From Paractinoplanes polyasparticus (GTDB taxonomy: Bacteria > Actinomycetota > Actinomycetes > Mycobacteriales > Micromonosporaceae): a stretch of DNA of 32,915 bases. Within the stretch, counting starts at the first letter, position 1. Every line of letters begins with the position of its first letter. Below are positions 1 through 9,397 of this stretch, piece after piece. The notes beneath the pieces were generated by a model that saw only the letters and a program-made list of their open reading frames with translations, was not told the origin of the DNA and did no database searches. The position numbers and the translations under genes were made by a program. The DNA lies in NCBI RefSeq assembly GCF_019710575.1, contig NZ_JAHWFK010000074.1, positions 1-32,915 of the forward strand, in the 5' to 3' direction.

Positions 1-76
1 GGTGCAGCCACAAATGCTTCCTCCCCATGATCAGTCGATCATGTTTGAGAAGCTCCACGAAAGCGGGGGGAACTCA
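1..76 (-). mobile_element. Left copy of 76-bp inverted repeat: IS3-family-like terminus, cut inside the element
   Basis: Bases 1-76 are the exact reverse complement of 32840-32915. Read outward on the minus strand the repeat begins with TGAGTTCCCCCCGCTTTCG, and a 5'-TG terminus with this type of tip is typical of IS3-family elements. Further in, a 7-base inverted repeat (CATGATC-AGTC-GATCATG) is followed by an RBS-like GGGGAGGAAG and a GTG codon (complement 9-11) that would start an outward-reading transposase frame. Only the element tip is present, so the family call rests on terminus style alone. Confidence 0.7.
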
Positions 77-563
77 GAGTGAACCGGACGCTGGCTCGTT
101 TGAGGGCGCGCCTGAGCGGCAGCAGCGGCCTGCGTAAGGGGCATGACAGGGACCCAGCAAGTCGTCGACCTGTTCGACGAACGCGTAACGATCGCACTTG
201 GTTGCCCGGACGAGCACCGACTGCCCGGATGTCTATTCGTTCGGCTCAGACGGTGACGTCCAGGCGGTGTCCGGGCCGCAGCCGCGCGGCGGCCACGTCA
301 CCGCCATGGGCGGCGCTCTGCACAGCGGTCGTCACCGTCGCGGTGCTGGCGCCGCCGTTCGGGTCGGCGGCGCCGGCTGGCGGCGACTGTTCTGCAGGTG
401 CATCCATGCCGCGTGCGCCGTCCAGCGCGACCCACCAGAGCTCACAGATACCGACATGGCGTCTCTCCAGGCGACGATGATGTGCCGACCTTCTCCTGGT
501 CGGCTCGATCCGGGCGCCGTTGTAGTGCTGAGGGGCGAGATGGTTGCCGGAGGTCTGCCGCGG
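77..563. other. 487-bp region without a supportable gene
   Basis: This lies between the left IS tip and the 3' end of the response regulator gene. Open frames exist on both strands, but all are Arg/Pro/Ser-rich in the way expected of high-GC shadow frames. A short plus-strand frame from 143 (starting MTGTQQVVDLFDERVTIALG) reads somewhat like protein but ends after 37 codons. It may be a remnant truncated by the IS insertion; I do not call it a gene. Confidence 0.4.
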
Positions 564-1013
564 TCAGGTGCCGCGGGTGGCCAAGAGCCGGCTGACGCGG
601 TTGATGAGGTCGTCGGGGTGGAACGGTTTGACGATGTAGTCGCCGGCGCCGACGGTGAAGCCGAGAGACACGTCGATGTCACGGCCGCGGCCGCTGAGGA
701 TCAGCACCGGAATGCCAGCGGTGCGGGCCAGGCCCTGCAACTGCTGGCAGACGGTCAAGCCGTCCATGCCGGGCATGCCGATGTCGAGTACGACCAGGTC
801 GGGTTGTTGGCTGTGCGTCAACGCCAGTGCGGTGGTGCCGTTGTTGACGCTCACGGTGGCGTAGCCGGCCTGCTCGAGCTTGAACGTGACGAGTTCGCGA
901 ACGTCATCCTCGGCGATCAGCACCGTGTACGGTTCACGGTCTCGCCGATCGGGGCTCGCGGTGGGCGCCGGCCCGGTGCTCGCTGGTGGGTTCAGTGCGT
1001 CGAAGATGAGCAT
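564..1013 (-). CDS. Single-domain response regulator (receiver only)
   Basis: A CheY-like receiver of 149 residues that takes a phosphoryl group from a sensor kinase. The domain spans residues about 29-146. The acidic pair is D36-D37 (IAEDD), the phospho-acceptor is D77 in VVLDIGMPGMDG, S107 (ILSG) stands at the Thr/Ser switch position, and K129 is in YIVKPF. No DNA-binding or enzymatic output domain follows, so it probably signals by protein-protein contact or passes phosphate onward. The ATG at 1013 has an AGGAG site 6 bases upstream. It lies 137 bp downstream of the CHASE-type kinase on the same strand, which is the likely partner. The first about 28 residues are a Pro/Ala-rich extension that is unusual for CheY-type proteins. 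Confidence 0.92.
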   Translation of the reverse strand: MLIFDALNPPASTGPAPTASPDRRDREPYTVLIAEDDVRELVTFKLEQAGYATVSVNNGTTALALTHSQQPDLVVLDIGMPGMDGLTVCQQLQGLARTAGIPVLILSGRGRDIDVSLGFTVGAGDYIVKPFHPDDLINRVSRLLATRGT

Positions 1014-1150
1014 GAATGACTCCTGGTGTCAGTTGGTCGTCACGGGGGTTGAACGGCTCGGTGGCTGCCGCACGCTGGCCTCTGGTGGGTGGGCCCGGCC
1101 GGTCGGCACAGCGGTGTGATCTCGACATGGTCCGTGCCGAGAGTTGCGGG

Positions 1151-3379
1151 TCAGGTCAGGGTGAGTTGTCGTGCCGGTTGTTGCGGGTCAGGTACTGGGC
1201 TGGCGGGCAGGGTGAGCCAGAAACAGCTGCCGCCGCCGGGGTTGGCGGTCACCCCGATGTGCCCGCCGTGCCGCTCGATAATTTCCTGGCAGATGGACAG
1301 GCCCAGGCCGGTGCCTTCGTAGCCTGCGTCGAGATGGAGGCGGGTGAAGCTGGCGAAGATCTCGTCGCGTTTGTCCTCGGGGATGCCGATGCCTCTGTCG
1401 GCGATTTCGATACGCGCCATCGCGGAGCTGCCCGGCGTCGCGGTGATGTCGATACGCGGTGCCTTGCCTGGTTGCACGTACTTGAGGGCGTTGCCGATGA
1501 GGTTGTCGATGACCTGTCGCACGAGCCCCGCGTCGGCTCGTACCTGCGGTAGCGGGCCGACATAGATTTCCGGGAGCAGCGAACCGGTCGAGCCGGCTGC
1601 GGCCTGAAGGTGGCCGGTGCGTTCACCGACGACCTCGGCGACCAGCCTGTCGAGGTCGACGTCCTCGGGTTGCAGGACTGCGGACCGGGCGGTGGAGTGT
1701 GCGAGCAGGTCTTCGATCAGCCGGCTCATCCGATCGACGCCGGCTTGAACCTTGCCGAGAAAGGGCAGCGGCAGCCGCGAGCGCAGGTCCTGCGGCAGTT
1801 CGGCGCAGGCGTCGGCGATGACCTCGATGTAGCCGCCGATGCTGGCCAGGGGTGCCTTGAGGTCGTGGGCGACCACGCCGGCGAAGCGGCCCAGTTGTTT
1901 CTGGTATTCCCGCAGCTGGGTGATATCGCTGCACACGACGACTGCGCCGCGTAGCGCGCCGTTGGCGGTGCGCAGCTGGCGGGCGTGCGCGAGCAGTACC
2001 CGCGGGCGGGTGTCGGCGCCGTGGATCATCATCTCGGCGCCTTCGACGCTGCCTTCGCTCAGGGCCCGCAGCAGCGGGGTGCGTTCACGAGGCAGCGGGG
2101 TCACGCCGTCGGCCTCGGTGAACCAGGCCGGTGCGCCGACATGCCAGGCGTCGTCGGAGCCGGGCGCTCCGAGTTCGCTGTGCAGCCGCCGGCTGTAGTC
2201 GTTCTCGTGGGTCAGCCGGCCGTCGGCGTCGCAGGCGAGCACCATGACGTCGATCGCGTTGAGAACCTCGTCGAGGAACTGTTCGCGGTGAGCGAGCTCG
2301 TCTCGTGCCGAACGCAGCTGACTTTCGGCTTCTCGCCGGCGCTCGATGTCGGTGCGCAGCTCGGCGGTCGCCTTCGCGACCTGCAGCAGCGCCCGGTCGC
2401 GGGCCCGGGCCAAGGTCAGCACCAGGGCCGCCAGCAGCAGGCTGACCAGGGCGCCGGAGTTGAACACCACCGCGGTCAGATAGGTGTCCATACCTGGCAG
2501 TACCTGTGTGGTGTTGCGGAACTCCAGCAGCCAGTGCTGCTGCGCGACCGGCACGGACACCTGCCGCACCAAGCCGTCGGCGCGCCGCTGACCGCTGAGG
2601 ATGCTGGCCACCGGGACCAGGTGTCCATCACCGGCGCCGGCTCGCAGGACGATGTCCATGACGCCTTGCGACGCCGATCGCAGAACGCCGTCCATGAAGG
2701 CCTGCCCGCGCACCGCCATCGAGACCCAGCCCCGCAGACCGCCGTTGCCTGCGGCGTCGTACACCGGGGCGACAAGGATGAACGACTGCTGCTGCTGCGA
2801 AGCTGGCAGCTGCCGGTCCTTGACCAGCACGTACGTGTCAGAAACGGTGACCTGGCCGCTGCGGGCCGCCTCGGTGAACGCCTCGACCGGTTCAGCCGCC
2901 ACGGACAGATCGCGGCCGGCCATCGTCTCCTGGTCGGCCAGAGATTGCACGAAGGTCGTGAAAAGATGCTGCGGTCTGCTACCACTGGCCCGCAGCTTCA
3001 GCCCCGCGGCGCCCTGCGCCCGCCAGCGGCGCTGCACCTCGGGGATCTGCGCCGGTGTCGCCGAGACGACGAAGGCAACACTGCTCGCCCCGGGCAGTTC
3101 CTGCGGACGCAGGGCCGCGGAGAGCGCAGCGAAGTCGGCCGCTCGCAGATCCCGCTGCGCGCCGACGGCCGCCGCCAGCTGCGACACCACACCCGCATAG
3201 CGGCGCGTCTCGCCGGCAACGGTCGCCTGCGCCACCGCAACCCGCCGATCCATCAACCCGGCGGCATCAGCGCGCGCGTCGTTGTCGACCAGCCGGGAAG
3301 CGCCGAACGATGCGGACAACCCCACAACCGCGACCAGAGTCGCCCACACCTTCCCCGACCGCCGGCGCGCCTGCCTCAT
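1151..3379 (-). CDS. Membrane sensor histidine kinase, CHASE-PAS-HisKA-HATPase
   Basis: A sensor kinase of 742 residues. A first membrane segment (about 11-31) and a second (about 298-325) enclose an extracytoplasmic CHASE domain (about 60-260), the module used for small-ligand sensing. A coiled segment (330-365) and a PAS domain (about 368-490) follow. The H box is FAGVVAHDLKAP with phospho-His H505. The N box is DNLIGNALKY with N630, the G1 box is EIADRGIGIP with D661, and the G2 box is GTGLGLSICQEI. The frame stays open upstream to 3703, but that part is Arg/Pro/Ser-rich without domain character, so I start at the ATG at 3379 just before the first membrane segment. No good Shine-Dalgarno site is visible there. 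It pairs with the receiver gene downstream and diverges from the GAF kinase. Confidence 0.9.
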   Translation of the reverse strand: MRQARRRSGKVWATLVAVVGLSASFGASRLVDNDARADAAGLMDRRVAVAQATVAGETRRYAGVVSQLAAAVGAQRDLRAADFAALSAALRPQELPGASSVAFVVSATPAQIPEVQRRWRAQGAAGLKLRASGSRPQHLFTTFVQSLADQETMAGRDLSVAAEPVEAFTEAARSGQVTVSDTYVLVKDRQLPASQQQQSFILVAPVYDAAGNGGLRGWVSMAVRGQAFMDGVLRSASQGVMDIVLRAGAGDGHLVPVASILSGQRRADGLVRQVSVPVAQQHWLLEFRNTTQVLPGMDTYLTAVVFNSGALVSLLLAALVLTLARARDRALLQVAKATAELRTDIERRREAESQLRSARDELAHREQFLDEVLNAIDVMVLACDADGRLTHENDYSRRLHSELGAPGSDDAWHVGAPAWFTEADGVTPLPRERTPLLRALSEGSVEGAEMMIHGADTRPRVLLAHARQLRTANGALRGAVVVCSDITQLREYQKQLGRFAGVVAHDLKAPLASIGGYIEVIADACAELPQDLRSRLPLPFLGKVQAGVDRMSRLIEDLLAHSTARSAVLQPEDVDLDRLVAEVVGERTGHLQAAAGSTGSLLPEIYVGPLPQVRADAGLVRQVIDNLIGNALKYVQPGKAPRIDITATPGSSAMARIEIADRGIGIPEDKRDEIFASFTRLHLDAGYEGTGLGLSICQEIIERHGGHIGVTANPGGGSCFWLTLPASPVPDPQQPARQLTLT

Positions 3380-3845
3380 GGTTGTCACAGACCCGGCATC
3401 GGCGCGCCCCTTCGCCGGCTGAGCACGCCCGGCATGTCGCTCCGCGACTGCTACCGACCGGTGACCTTCGGCCGTGCGCCAGCTCGGCCAGGCGACGGGA
3501 GACTCCGACTGCGTCGACGGCTGTGCAGCGGCCACACGCCGATCCCCAGGGCGCGCAGCTGCACCGGGCGACAATCGTGCACTGATCGGGTCGCCGAGCA
3601 ACAGGCGGCTTTCCCCGGGCGGGGCGCTGCTACGAGTTTGCACCGGTCCGACCGCTGCCGGACGGCCGCTGCTCAGACGATGGTGCTGGCATCGACGCAA
3701 CAAGCAGTGATGGCCAAACTCCGCGTTCGGCTGTCACAGCCGTTCAGCCGAGCCTTCTGGGCCAGGCCAGCGGCCCGCCCACTTTGCTCGTAGCCCGGAC
3801 CTTTTTCGCTTCCGTCCTTCGACATCGTCGCGACCCAGCAGAGGT
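3380..3845. promoter_or_regulatory. 466-bp divergent intergenic region between two histidine kinase genes
   Basis: The two kinase genes read away from each other across this stretch, so it should hold both promoters. Open frames cross it on both strands but lack domain character. I could not pick convincing -10/-35 boxes or an operator by eye. Confidence 0.35.
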
Positions 3846-5057
3846 ATGAACGTGAACCAGACAGACCAGACGGTCCCGGTGTCGCAGCCATCCAGCGCTC
3901 CCGACCAGACCAGAGCCAGCTTCGGTGCACTGGCCCGCCTGGCGAGCCTGACCTGCAACATGCCCATAGCGGCAATCACCGTCGCCGGCGCACACTCATA
4001 CCAGCTCGCCGACAGCATCGGTATCGACCTGGACTGCGAGCCGTTCTGGCAGCCGTGGTGCTCGCGTGTAGCCGCCGCACAACACCCGCTGGTCGTCTCG
4101 TGCGCGACAGCCGTAACCGGCACATCCACCGACGAGGCCCCCATCCGGGCATTCGCCGGAGCGCCGCTGATCGGCCATGACGGCCAGGTACTAGGCATCC
4201 TGTTCGTCGCCGGCGACCACCCCAGCGACCTCAACGACCGGCACCTGGACATCCTCGCCGGGCTCGCCGAACAGGCGGTCGGGCACCTGGCAACCGCCCG
4301 CGACCAGCGGCTGCTGGCTCAGCTCACCAGCGACCTCGCACGGGCACGCGCCCGGGAAGAGGACATGGTCGCGGCCGTCTCACACGAGCTGCGTACGCCG
4401 GTCACCAGCATCCTGGGCTACCTGGAACTGCTGACCGACGACGCAGCAGCCAACCGCTTCCAGAAACTGATCGGACCCATTCAACGCAACGCCGACCGGC
4501 TGGTCAGCATGGTCGACCACCTACTGGACGGGACCCGCACCGCAGGCGCCGCGGCATCCGGCGCCGCACCGACGGCGGTAGACCTGACCGCGGTCGCTCA
4601 TACCGCGTCGGCCGCATGCCAGGCAGAAGCTCAGCACGGCGACGTCGACGTCGACGTCGCCGTCCGGTCACCGGACGTGGACTGCACCGTGCACGGCAAC
4701 GCCGCTGAACTCGGTCAAGCGGTGCAGCAGCTGATCCGAAACGCGATCCTGTTTTCCCCCCGCCGAAGCACGGTAACCGTCGAAGTCGCGCACCGGAAAC
4801 ACCCCAGCATCACCGTACTCGACCACGGTGCCGGCATCCCTGCCCACGAACTGCCCCACGTGACCGAGCGGTTCTACCGCGGGAAACAAGCGCGTGACCA
4901 GGCGGTACCCGGAGTAGGACTGGGCCTGTCCATCGTCCAGCGCATCGCCACAGCCCACGGCGGCACCATACGCGTCACATCCCCCGGAACTGGCCAGGGA
5001 ACCACAGCGCACCTCACCCTGCAAAAACCAAGCAAACCCAAAGAGAACCAGACCTGA
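3846..5057 (+). CDS. Cytoplasmic GAF-domain sensor histidine kinase
   Basis: A kinase of 403 residues (401 from the alternative start) with no membrane segment. A GAF-type sensor domain covers about residues 25-150 (APLIGHDGQVLGILFVAGD). HisKA follows with H box VAAVSHELRTPVTSILGYLE (phospho-His H180). The ATPase part has an N-box-like QLIRNAILFSPR, G1 VLDHGAGIP, F box RFYRG and G2 GVGLGLSIVQRIATAHGG. The ATG at 3846 sits one base after an AGAGG motif, which is too close. The in-frame GTG at 3852 has that motif at a normal 7-base distance and is probably the true start. No response regulator gene follows, so it may use the receiver encoded at 564-1013 or a partner elsewhere. Confidence 0.9.
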   Translation: MNVNQTDQTVPVSQPSSAPDQTRASFGALARLASLTCNMPIAAITVAGAHSYQLADSIGIDLDCEPFWQPWCSRVAAAQHPLVVSCATAVTGTSTDEAPIRAFAGAPLIGHDGQVLGILFVAGDHPSDLNDRHLDILAGLAEQAVGHLATARDQRLLAQLTSDLARARAREEDMVAAVSHELRTPVTSILGYLELLTDDAAANRFQKLIGPIQRNADRLVSMVDHLLDGTRTAGAAASGAAPTAVDLTAVAHTASAACQAEAQHGDVDVDVAVRSPDVDCTVHGNAAELGQAVQQLIRNAILFSPRRSTVTVEVAHRKHPSITVLDHGAGIPAHELPHVTERFYRGKQARDQAVPGVGLGLSIVQRIATAHGGTIRVTSPGTGQGTTAHLTLQKPSKPKENQT

Positions 5058-5356
5058 CGCAAGAAATCCGGCAACCCGCACAAGACGCCGCCAAAGACCA
5101 CCAGACTGTATGCCAGGTACAACCACACGTTACTTTATGTCTCCATCAAACCCGGGGCGAGACAAGACGGCCACACCTACGACCGTCCATCTCCGTATCC
5201 GCTCATCGGCAGATCCGGATTTGAAAGAAGCGTCGATCATGAACCCGCAGCCCAACTGATCGCTCAGGTGGTCGTCGTTGTTCTCACGGTTGCCCGGCTC
5301 GTGTGTGAGCGCCGATCGGGGCGGACGGGGACGAGCCGCCACCATCGCATCCCGGC

Positions 5357-5515
5357 TTACTCACCGTGGAGGTCGGTCTCGTCGTCGCCGTCGTCCTCGC
5401 GATCGAACGGCGGTGACATCCTCATCCGGGTCAGGGCCGGGCAGGCCTCCTGCAGTGCCTGCCACACCCAGTCGGGTGCCCGGAACCGCCGGCCGAGCGG
5501 TGGCGGCGTGGTCAA
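5357..5515 (-). CDS. Small hypothetical protein, about 52 aa
   Basis: A short minus-strand frame runs from TTG at 5515 to TAA at 5357. The product reads like a real protein: RRFRAPDWVWQALQEACPAL, then an MRMSPPFDRED stretch and a very acidic tail (DDGDDETD). Third codon positions are almost all G or C. I see no Shine-Dalgarno site ahead of the TTG, so the start is uncertain, and an upstream part may have been lost because a stop codon lies directly before it. I do not recognise the family. The flanking stretches 5058-5356 and 5516-5789 show nothing else I can support. Confidence 0.45.
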   Translation of the reverse strand: MTTPPPLGRRFRAPDWVWQALQEACPALTRMRMSPPFDREDDGDDETDLHGE

Positions 5516-5789
5516 CTAATTAAGGACGCCAGGAGACACTTACGGGTCCGACGGCCGCCACGCCGTACTGCAGGGCTCGATCGTGATGCGGTGGCGCGCA
5601 GGTGCCGCAGGACGGGACTGATCGCCACGCAGGCTTTGATGAATGTCCATTCCATGATCCGACCGCCGAGACGTTCGCCCGTGGCAGATCACTGCTTCGA
5701 TAAGGTCGCGCCGAACCGCGGCCGGAAGAGCAAGACCTGCCCTGGACGCGCCGCGCAGCGTCATCCGCGACGTATACACGGGGTGGAAC

Positions 5790-6548
5790 CTAGTAGTCCC
5801 ACCCGGGCGACTTGCTGAGGGTGACCCATGCCATTAGCAGGTAAGCGACCACGGCAACCCAGATCCCGGTGTAGGGGTCAATGCGGGCCATAGTGCCGAC
5901 GTACACCATGAGGTCGCCGCCGACGCGGACAACGGCCAGGACAACGGCACAGCAGCCCAGGCGCCAGAGCCGTGGGCCGGCCGAGCATCGCGTAACTGAC
6001 GACGACCGCGCTTGCCACCATGAACCACGTCCACTGAAAAACGGTCGCGACGTCCTGCTCGCGACTGATCACGGGAAGGACGTCGAATACGTAGGCCACC
6101 GAGGCGAACACCGACGATGCGACGGTGAACCCGGCGAGTGTGCCCTCGGGTTCGGGCGATTGCGGCGCGGGCCGCATGCGGATCAACGCGACGAGCGCGA
6201 GCGCGGCGAGCACCACCACGACGATGTCGTCGACGACGCCGAGCCCTCGCGGGCCGGCATAGCCGACCGGCTCCCGAAGGTCGGACCACAATGGCACATA
6301 CCGCAGCTCGAGCACCGCGTCGCCGATGAGCAACGCGCCGCCGTACCAGGCCCACCGGGCCGGACACAGCATGAGCACGCCGCGAATAACATGGTGAGCA
6401 GATCGCCGACCACCCAAGCGAGGTGCGCCGCCACCACCGGCCCATTGACCGCCCGGCCCCCCGTGGCCAGGTGGTGGAGGTCGTATCCCCGAACGGCGCC
6501 GATCGCCAGCCCGGCGCCGAGCGAGAGCCCGCCAACAGTGCGCAGCAA
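5790..6548 (-). pseudogene. Multi-pass membrane protein gene with two compensating frameshifts
   Basis: Protein-like membrane sequence is spread over two frames. From a TTG at 6548 (AGGAG five bases upstream) the frame gives LLRTVGGLSLGAGLAIGAVR through HLAWVVGDLLTMLF, to about 6380. Coding then continues in a second frame (ARWAWYGGALLIGDAVLELR, VVDDIVVVVLAALALVALI, VFQWTWFMVASAVVVSYAML) to about 5970. It returns to the first frame for the C-terminus (CCAVVLAVVRVGGDLMVYVG, GIWVAVVAYLLMAWVTLSKS) with TAG at 5790. Put together it has about six or seven hydrophobic segments. I do not recognise the family. The two shifts cancel, so this is either a decayed gene or a gene with two indel errors in the assembly. 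Confidence 0.65.
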
Positions 6549-6829
6549 CGTCTCTCCTGGGAGGACTGTCCGCCCCGGCGCGTGACGTGACCACCGCATC
6601 GCCCTCACTCTAGGTCCCACGCCCACATCGCAAGATCCGGATGCCCGAGGCGCCTCTGCGGTTCCGCTGCACCGCGTGACGAGTTCTCATGCGGCTGGCG
6701 CGCACGGCGGCCGGCAGGAGCGGCGCTCGTCACGCCGATAGTTGTTAACCGTGGTCATGTTTCTGAATCCGCACGGGCGCACCTGCGGTTGTCGCCTCTG
6801 CATCCCGTCGGCGTGTAGTGCGGGTTGTT

Positions 6830-7465
6830 TCAGGAGCTGCAGGTGTTGAGCATGCTCTGCAGTGCGGTTTTCTCCGTGGACTGCAGGGTGAGGGCCCAGT
6901 ACGACTTCACGGTGATCCACATTTTGGCGTAGGTGCACCGGTATGCGGTCACCGACGGCTGCCAGGTCGACGGGTCCTGGTCGCCTTTGGCCTGGTTGAC
7001 GTTGTCGGTGACGGCGATCAGCTGGGGGCGGGTGAGGTCGTTGGCGAAGCTTTGCCGCTTGCTGGTGGTCCAGCCGCTGGCCCCGGAGCGCCAGGCTTCG
7101 GCCAGTGCGACGACGTGGTCGATGTCGACATCCGAGGCGGCAGTCCAGGTCGCGCCGTCATACGGGGAGTACCAGCGTCCCGAGGTCGCGGCGCAGGCGC
7201 TGTCGGTGACCACGGACGTGCCGTCGCGTTTGAGGACGGTCTCGCGGGCATTGCAGCTGCCGCTGATGGTGATCCAGTGCGGGAACAGATCGCGGGAGTA
7301 CCCGGCCATCGAACCTTGTGCGGCGACGGTGAGCGCGGCAAGCCGGGACTGCGCGGTCGCCTTCGACGGGATACCCGGCGGGGTGGCGGCGGCCGGACCG
7401 GTCAGCAGCATGCTGGCCACGGCGGTGAGGGTGGACAGAGCGATCCATCGAAGCAGTCGGTTCAT
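6830..7465 (-). CDS. Secreted HNH-family nuclease (GmrSD-C/DUF1524-like)
   Basis: A 211-residue protein. A Sec-type signal peptide (RWIALSTLTAVASMLLTG, cleavage probably near AAA-TPP around residue 27) points to export. The nuclease core is DIDHVVALAEAWRSGAS with D116-H117, followed by LIAVTDNVNQAKGDQDPSTW with N155, N157 and K160. This is the DHxV...N..K arrangement of exported HNH endonucleases common in actinobacteria. Cys71 and Cys91, and a later Cys pair, could form disulfides. I chose the ATG at 7465 because GGGAG lies five bases before it; the longer form adds only four residues. It probably degrades extracellular DNA or RNA. No immunity or secretion partner lies beside it. Confidence 0.85.
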   Translation of the reverse strand: MNRLLRWIALSTLTAVASMLLTGPAAATPPGIPSKATAQSRLAALTVAAQGSMAGYSRDLFPHWITISGSCNARETVLKRDGTSVVTDSACAATSGRWYSPYDGATWTAASDVDIDHVVALAEAWRSGASGWTTSKRQSFANDLTRPQLIAVTDNVNQAKGDQDPSTWQPSVTAYRCTYAKMWITVKSYWALTLQSTEKTALQSMLNTCSS

Positions 7466-7999
7466 GCCGGCTCCCATCGGATGTCAGGCCACCCATCGCG
7501 GGCAACCCGACCCAATATCGATGCAAGTCAGTGTCTGGTGCAGGTGTGCAGGCGTGAACATCCCATTTCGCTCCTACGACGCCGCCGTAGCGGCAGCTCC
7601 ACCTCCGCCGAGGTCACCGCTTCGGTCCCGGTAGCAGCGGGGCAGGAATAAGGTGCGCCATAGCTCCGTCGCCGGGGACAATCCCTGGCGACCGCCAACT
7701 CCTGCTGGTGGGCACGCGCTCGCACGAGGCAAACGACGTTCAAAGGCCGCGCATCTCACGCCGCTAAACCGCTATCCAACTCGGAGGGCGATCTATCCCA
7801 CCAGTCCCTTCGCGTACCGAGTGCGTCGAGTAGGGCCCTTCGCCACCTGTATTCGAGGCGGTCAACGTGCGCCTGACCCTGCTGGGGAGTCAGTTCGCCA
7901 AGGCTGCAAGGACGGGCCGCCCCGAGGCATAGCGGTTGCGCCAGGCGTATGGCAATGGAGTCTTCGGCCGGTTCCGCAACGGGGTCGGATGTGGCGGCG
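7466..7999. other. 534-bp gap without a supportable gene
   Basis: This lies between the upstream side of the exported nuclease gene and the 3' end of the SNase-like gene. Open frames on both strands look like shadow frames. It should contain the promoter of the nuclease gene. I see no RNA gene or clear repeat in it. Confidence 0.35.
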
Positions 8000-8905
8000 T
8001 CAGCCCGCGCCGACCAGGGCCGGGGCGGGGGTGAGGTTGAGTCGGCTCACGGCCTCGTTCAAATCTTGTTGCCAGATCCACAGCCGGTACTCCGGCTCCA
8101 CCACAAAATAACCTTCCGGACCGTGCAGCACCCGGGTACGCATGTCCGCGCAGTAGCGTTCCCGCCAGGATCGTGGATCGACCTTCAGCTGACCGCCGTT
8201 GACGATCGTGGCGGTGATGTCGTACAGCTTCTCCATTGCCCGGTACTCGTAGGCCAGCAAAGTGTCCGGGCTGGCCCAGATCCCTGACCCGGCGGCCCGG
8301 GCCGCCACGGCGGCGCCGGTCAGCAAGGCCAGGTCTTCAGCGCCGGGGATCGACGGGTAAATGACGAACGGGGCCGCCCACCCGTGCGTGACGAGGTCCA
8401 GGTTGAACGTCGGCCGCTGCGCTTTCGGGATCTCCCGCAACTCGGTGGCGGTGTAGTTCGGTGCCACATAGGCCAGCAGCCGGTGGTTACTGTCGAACGG
8501 GCTGTCCGCGACCCGGATGAACATTCCGCGCGGCTGCCCGGACGGGCGGGCCAGCCGGTCCGCGATGTTCTGCTTACCGAACGCCGACGCGGCCTGGCCC
8601 TGTTCGAAATGCAGGCTACCGGCCCGCCCGGTCTCCAACTTCGGCAACACGAATTGCGCTAGGCCTGGGTCGATGGGTGCCTTGCCGTCGCGGATCCACT
8701 GCGCCAGCTGGCTGAACTCGGCATCGATGACCGCTGCCCGTTCCAGCGTTTTCGCGGTGACCTCGGGAGTGTCAACCGACAGCATCCGCACCGGCATCCG
8801 CAGGTTCGGCGTGTCCCCGTCCGTGACGTCCACCAACGCCCGAGATCCCAGCGACGGCATCGACGCGCCCGCCGGAGCCCAGAACACCTGCACAGCTTCG
8901 ACCAT
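8000..8905 (-). CDS. SNase-like (staphylococcal nuclease fold) protein
   Basis: A 301-residue protein with the thermonuclease fold. Near the N-terminus it has ALVDVTDGDTPNLRMPVRML followed by SVDTPEV, which carries the metal-site Asp residues, the first catalytic Arg (R40) and Glu (E48). Later HRLLAYV (R142) matches the second catalytic Arg, and NLDLVTHGWAAPF matches the last helix of the fold. An insert of about 70 residues separates the motifs. The C-terminal about 80 residues (from about 220) are an extension I do not recognise. There is no signal peptide, so it should act in the cytoplasm. I chose the ATG at 8905 because GGAGG lies six bases upstream; the longer frame to 8992 has no such support. 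Confidence 0.8.
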   Translation of the reverse strand: MVEAVQVFWAPAGASMPSLGSRALVDVTDGDTPNLRMPVRMLSVDTPEVTAKTLERAAVIDAEFSQLAQWIRDGKAPIDPGLAQFVLPKLETGRAGSLHFEQGQAASAFGKQNIADRLARPSGQPRGMFIRVADSPFDSNHRLLAYVAPNYTATELREIPKAQRPTFNLDLVTHGWAAPFVIYPSIPGAEDLALLTGAAVAARAAGSGIWASPDTLLAYEYRAMEKLYDITATIVNGGQLKVDPRSWRERYCADMRTRVLHGPEGYFVVEPEYRLWIWQQDLNEAVSRLNLTPAPALVGAG

Positions 8906-9073
8906 GATCTGCCTCCGAGGGCACAACGCGATGTGATTGGCTTCGCGCCAGTTCATCATCTGCCGGTGAACAGCAGCTCGGATTGCCGGCACTCGAGCCC
9001 TCTACGTAGGAAAACCGACAGGACAAGCCGCCCGGCACCGCGGGCCTGCGTGCGCCAAGCGGCGTTCACGTCA

Positions 9074-9397
9074 TTAGTCGAGGTAACGCAACCGCTGCGC
9101 GGGCACGCCGGCCGCGCACAAGCGCTCGGCAAGTTCGGGCCGCGGGTTGTCGACGAAAACGATCACCTGGTGGTCGTCGCCGAGAGTGCAAGCCGCCGCG
9201 ACGGTTCCGACGTTGATCGAGTCGATGGTCCCGACATCGGTGAAGTCAAGGACCAGCCGCAGGGGACGGACGTGACGCACGGTACGGACGACCAGCTGAC
9301 GTAGCTCGACAGCGCGGTCCAGGCCCACACTTCCCGTGGGCCGGATGATGACGCTGCCATCGGCTGTAGTGCGAACCTCGAAATCGTGGGCACGCAT
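9074..9397 (-). CDS. STAS-domain protein (anti-sigma factor antagonist-like)
   Basis: A 107-residue single STAS domain, the fold of SpoIIAA/RsbV proteins that bind anti-sigma kinases and release a sigma factor. The core is LRLVLDFTDVGTIDSINVGT, with S60 in the DS position phosphorylated in the family. VIIRPTGSVGLDRAVELRQL matches the first strand and helix. The ATG at 9397 has AAAGGCGG five bases upstream. No anti-sigma kinase or sigma factor gene lies beside it, so the partner must be encoded elsewhere. Confidence 0.85.
   Translation of the reverse strand: MRAHDFEVRTTADGSVIIRPTGSVGLDRAVELRQLVVRTVRHVRPLRLVLDFTDVGTIDSINVGTVAAACTLGDDHQVIVFVDNPRPELAERLCAAGVPAQRLRYLD

Noticed and set aside
198..1019. 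A 273-codon plus-strand open frame
   Set aside because: Its right half is antisense to the response regulator and its left half has no protein character.
1985..3793. A 602-codon plus-strand open frame
   Set aside because: It is antisense to the CHASE histidine kinase, whose motifs are complete; no domain character of its own.
4637..4660. Tandem GACGTC-type hexamers
   Set aside because: Encodes a DVDVDV stretch inside the GAF kinase; a codon-level repeat without a reason to expect function as DNA.
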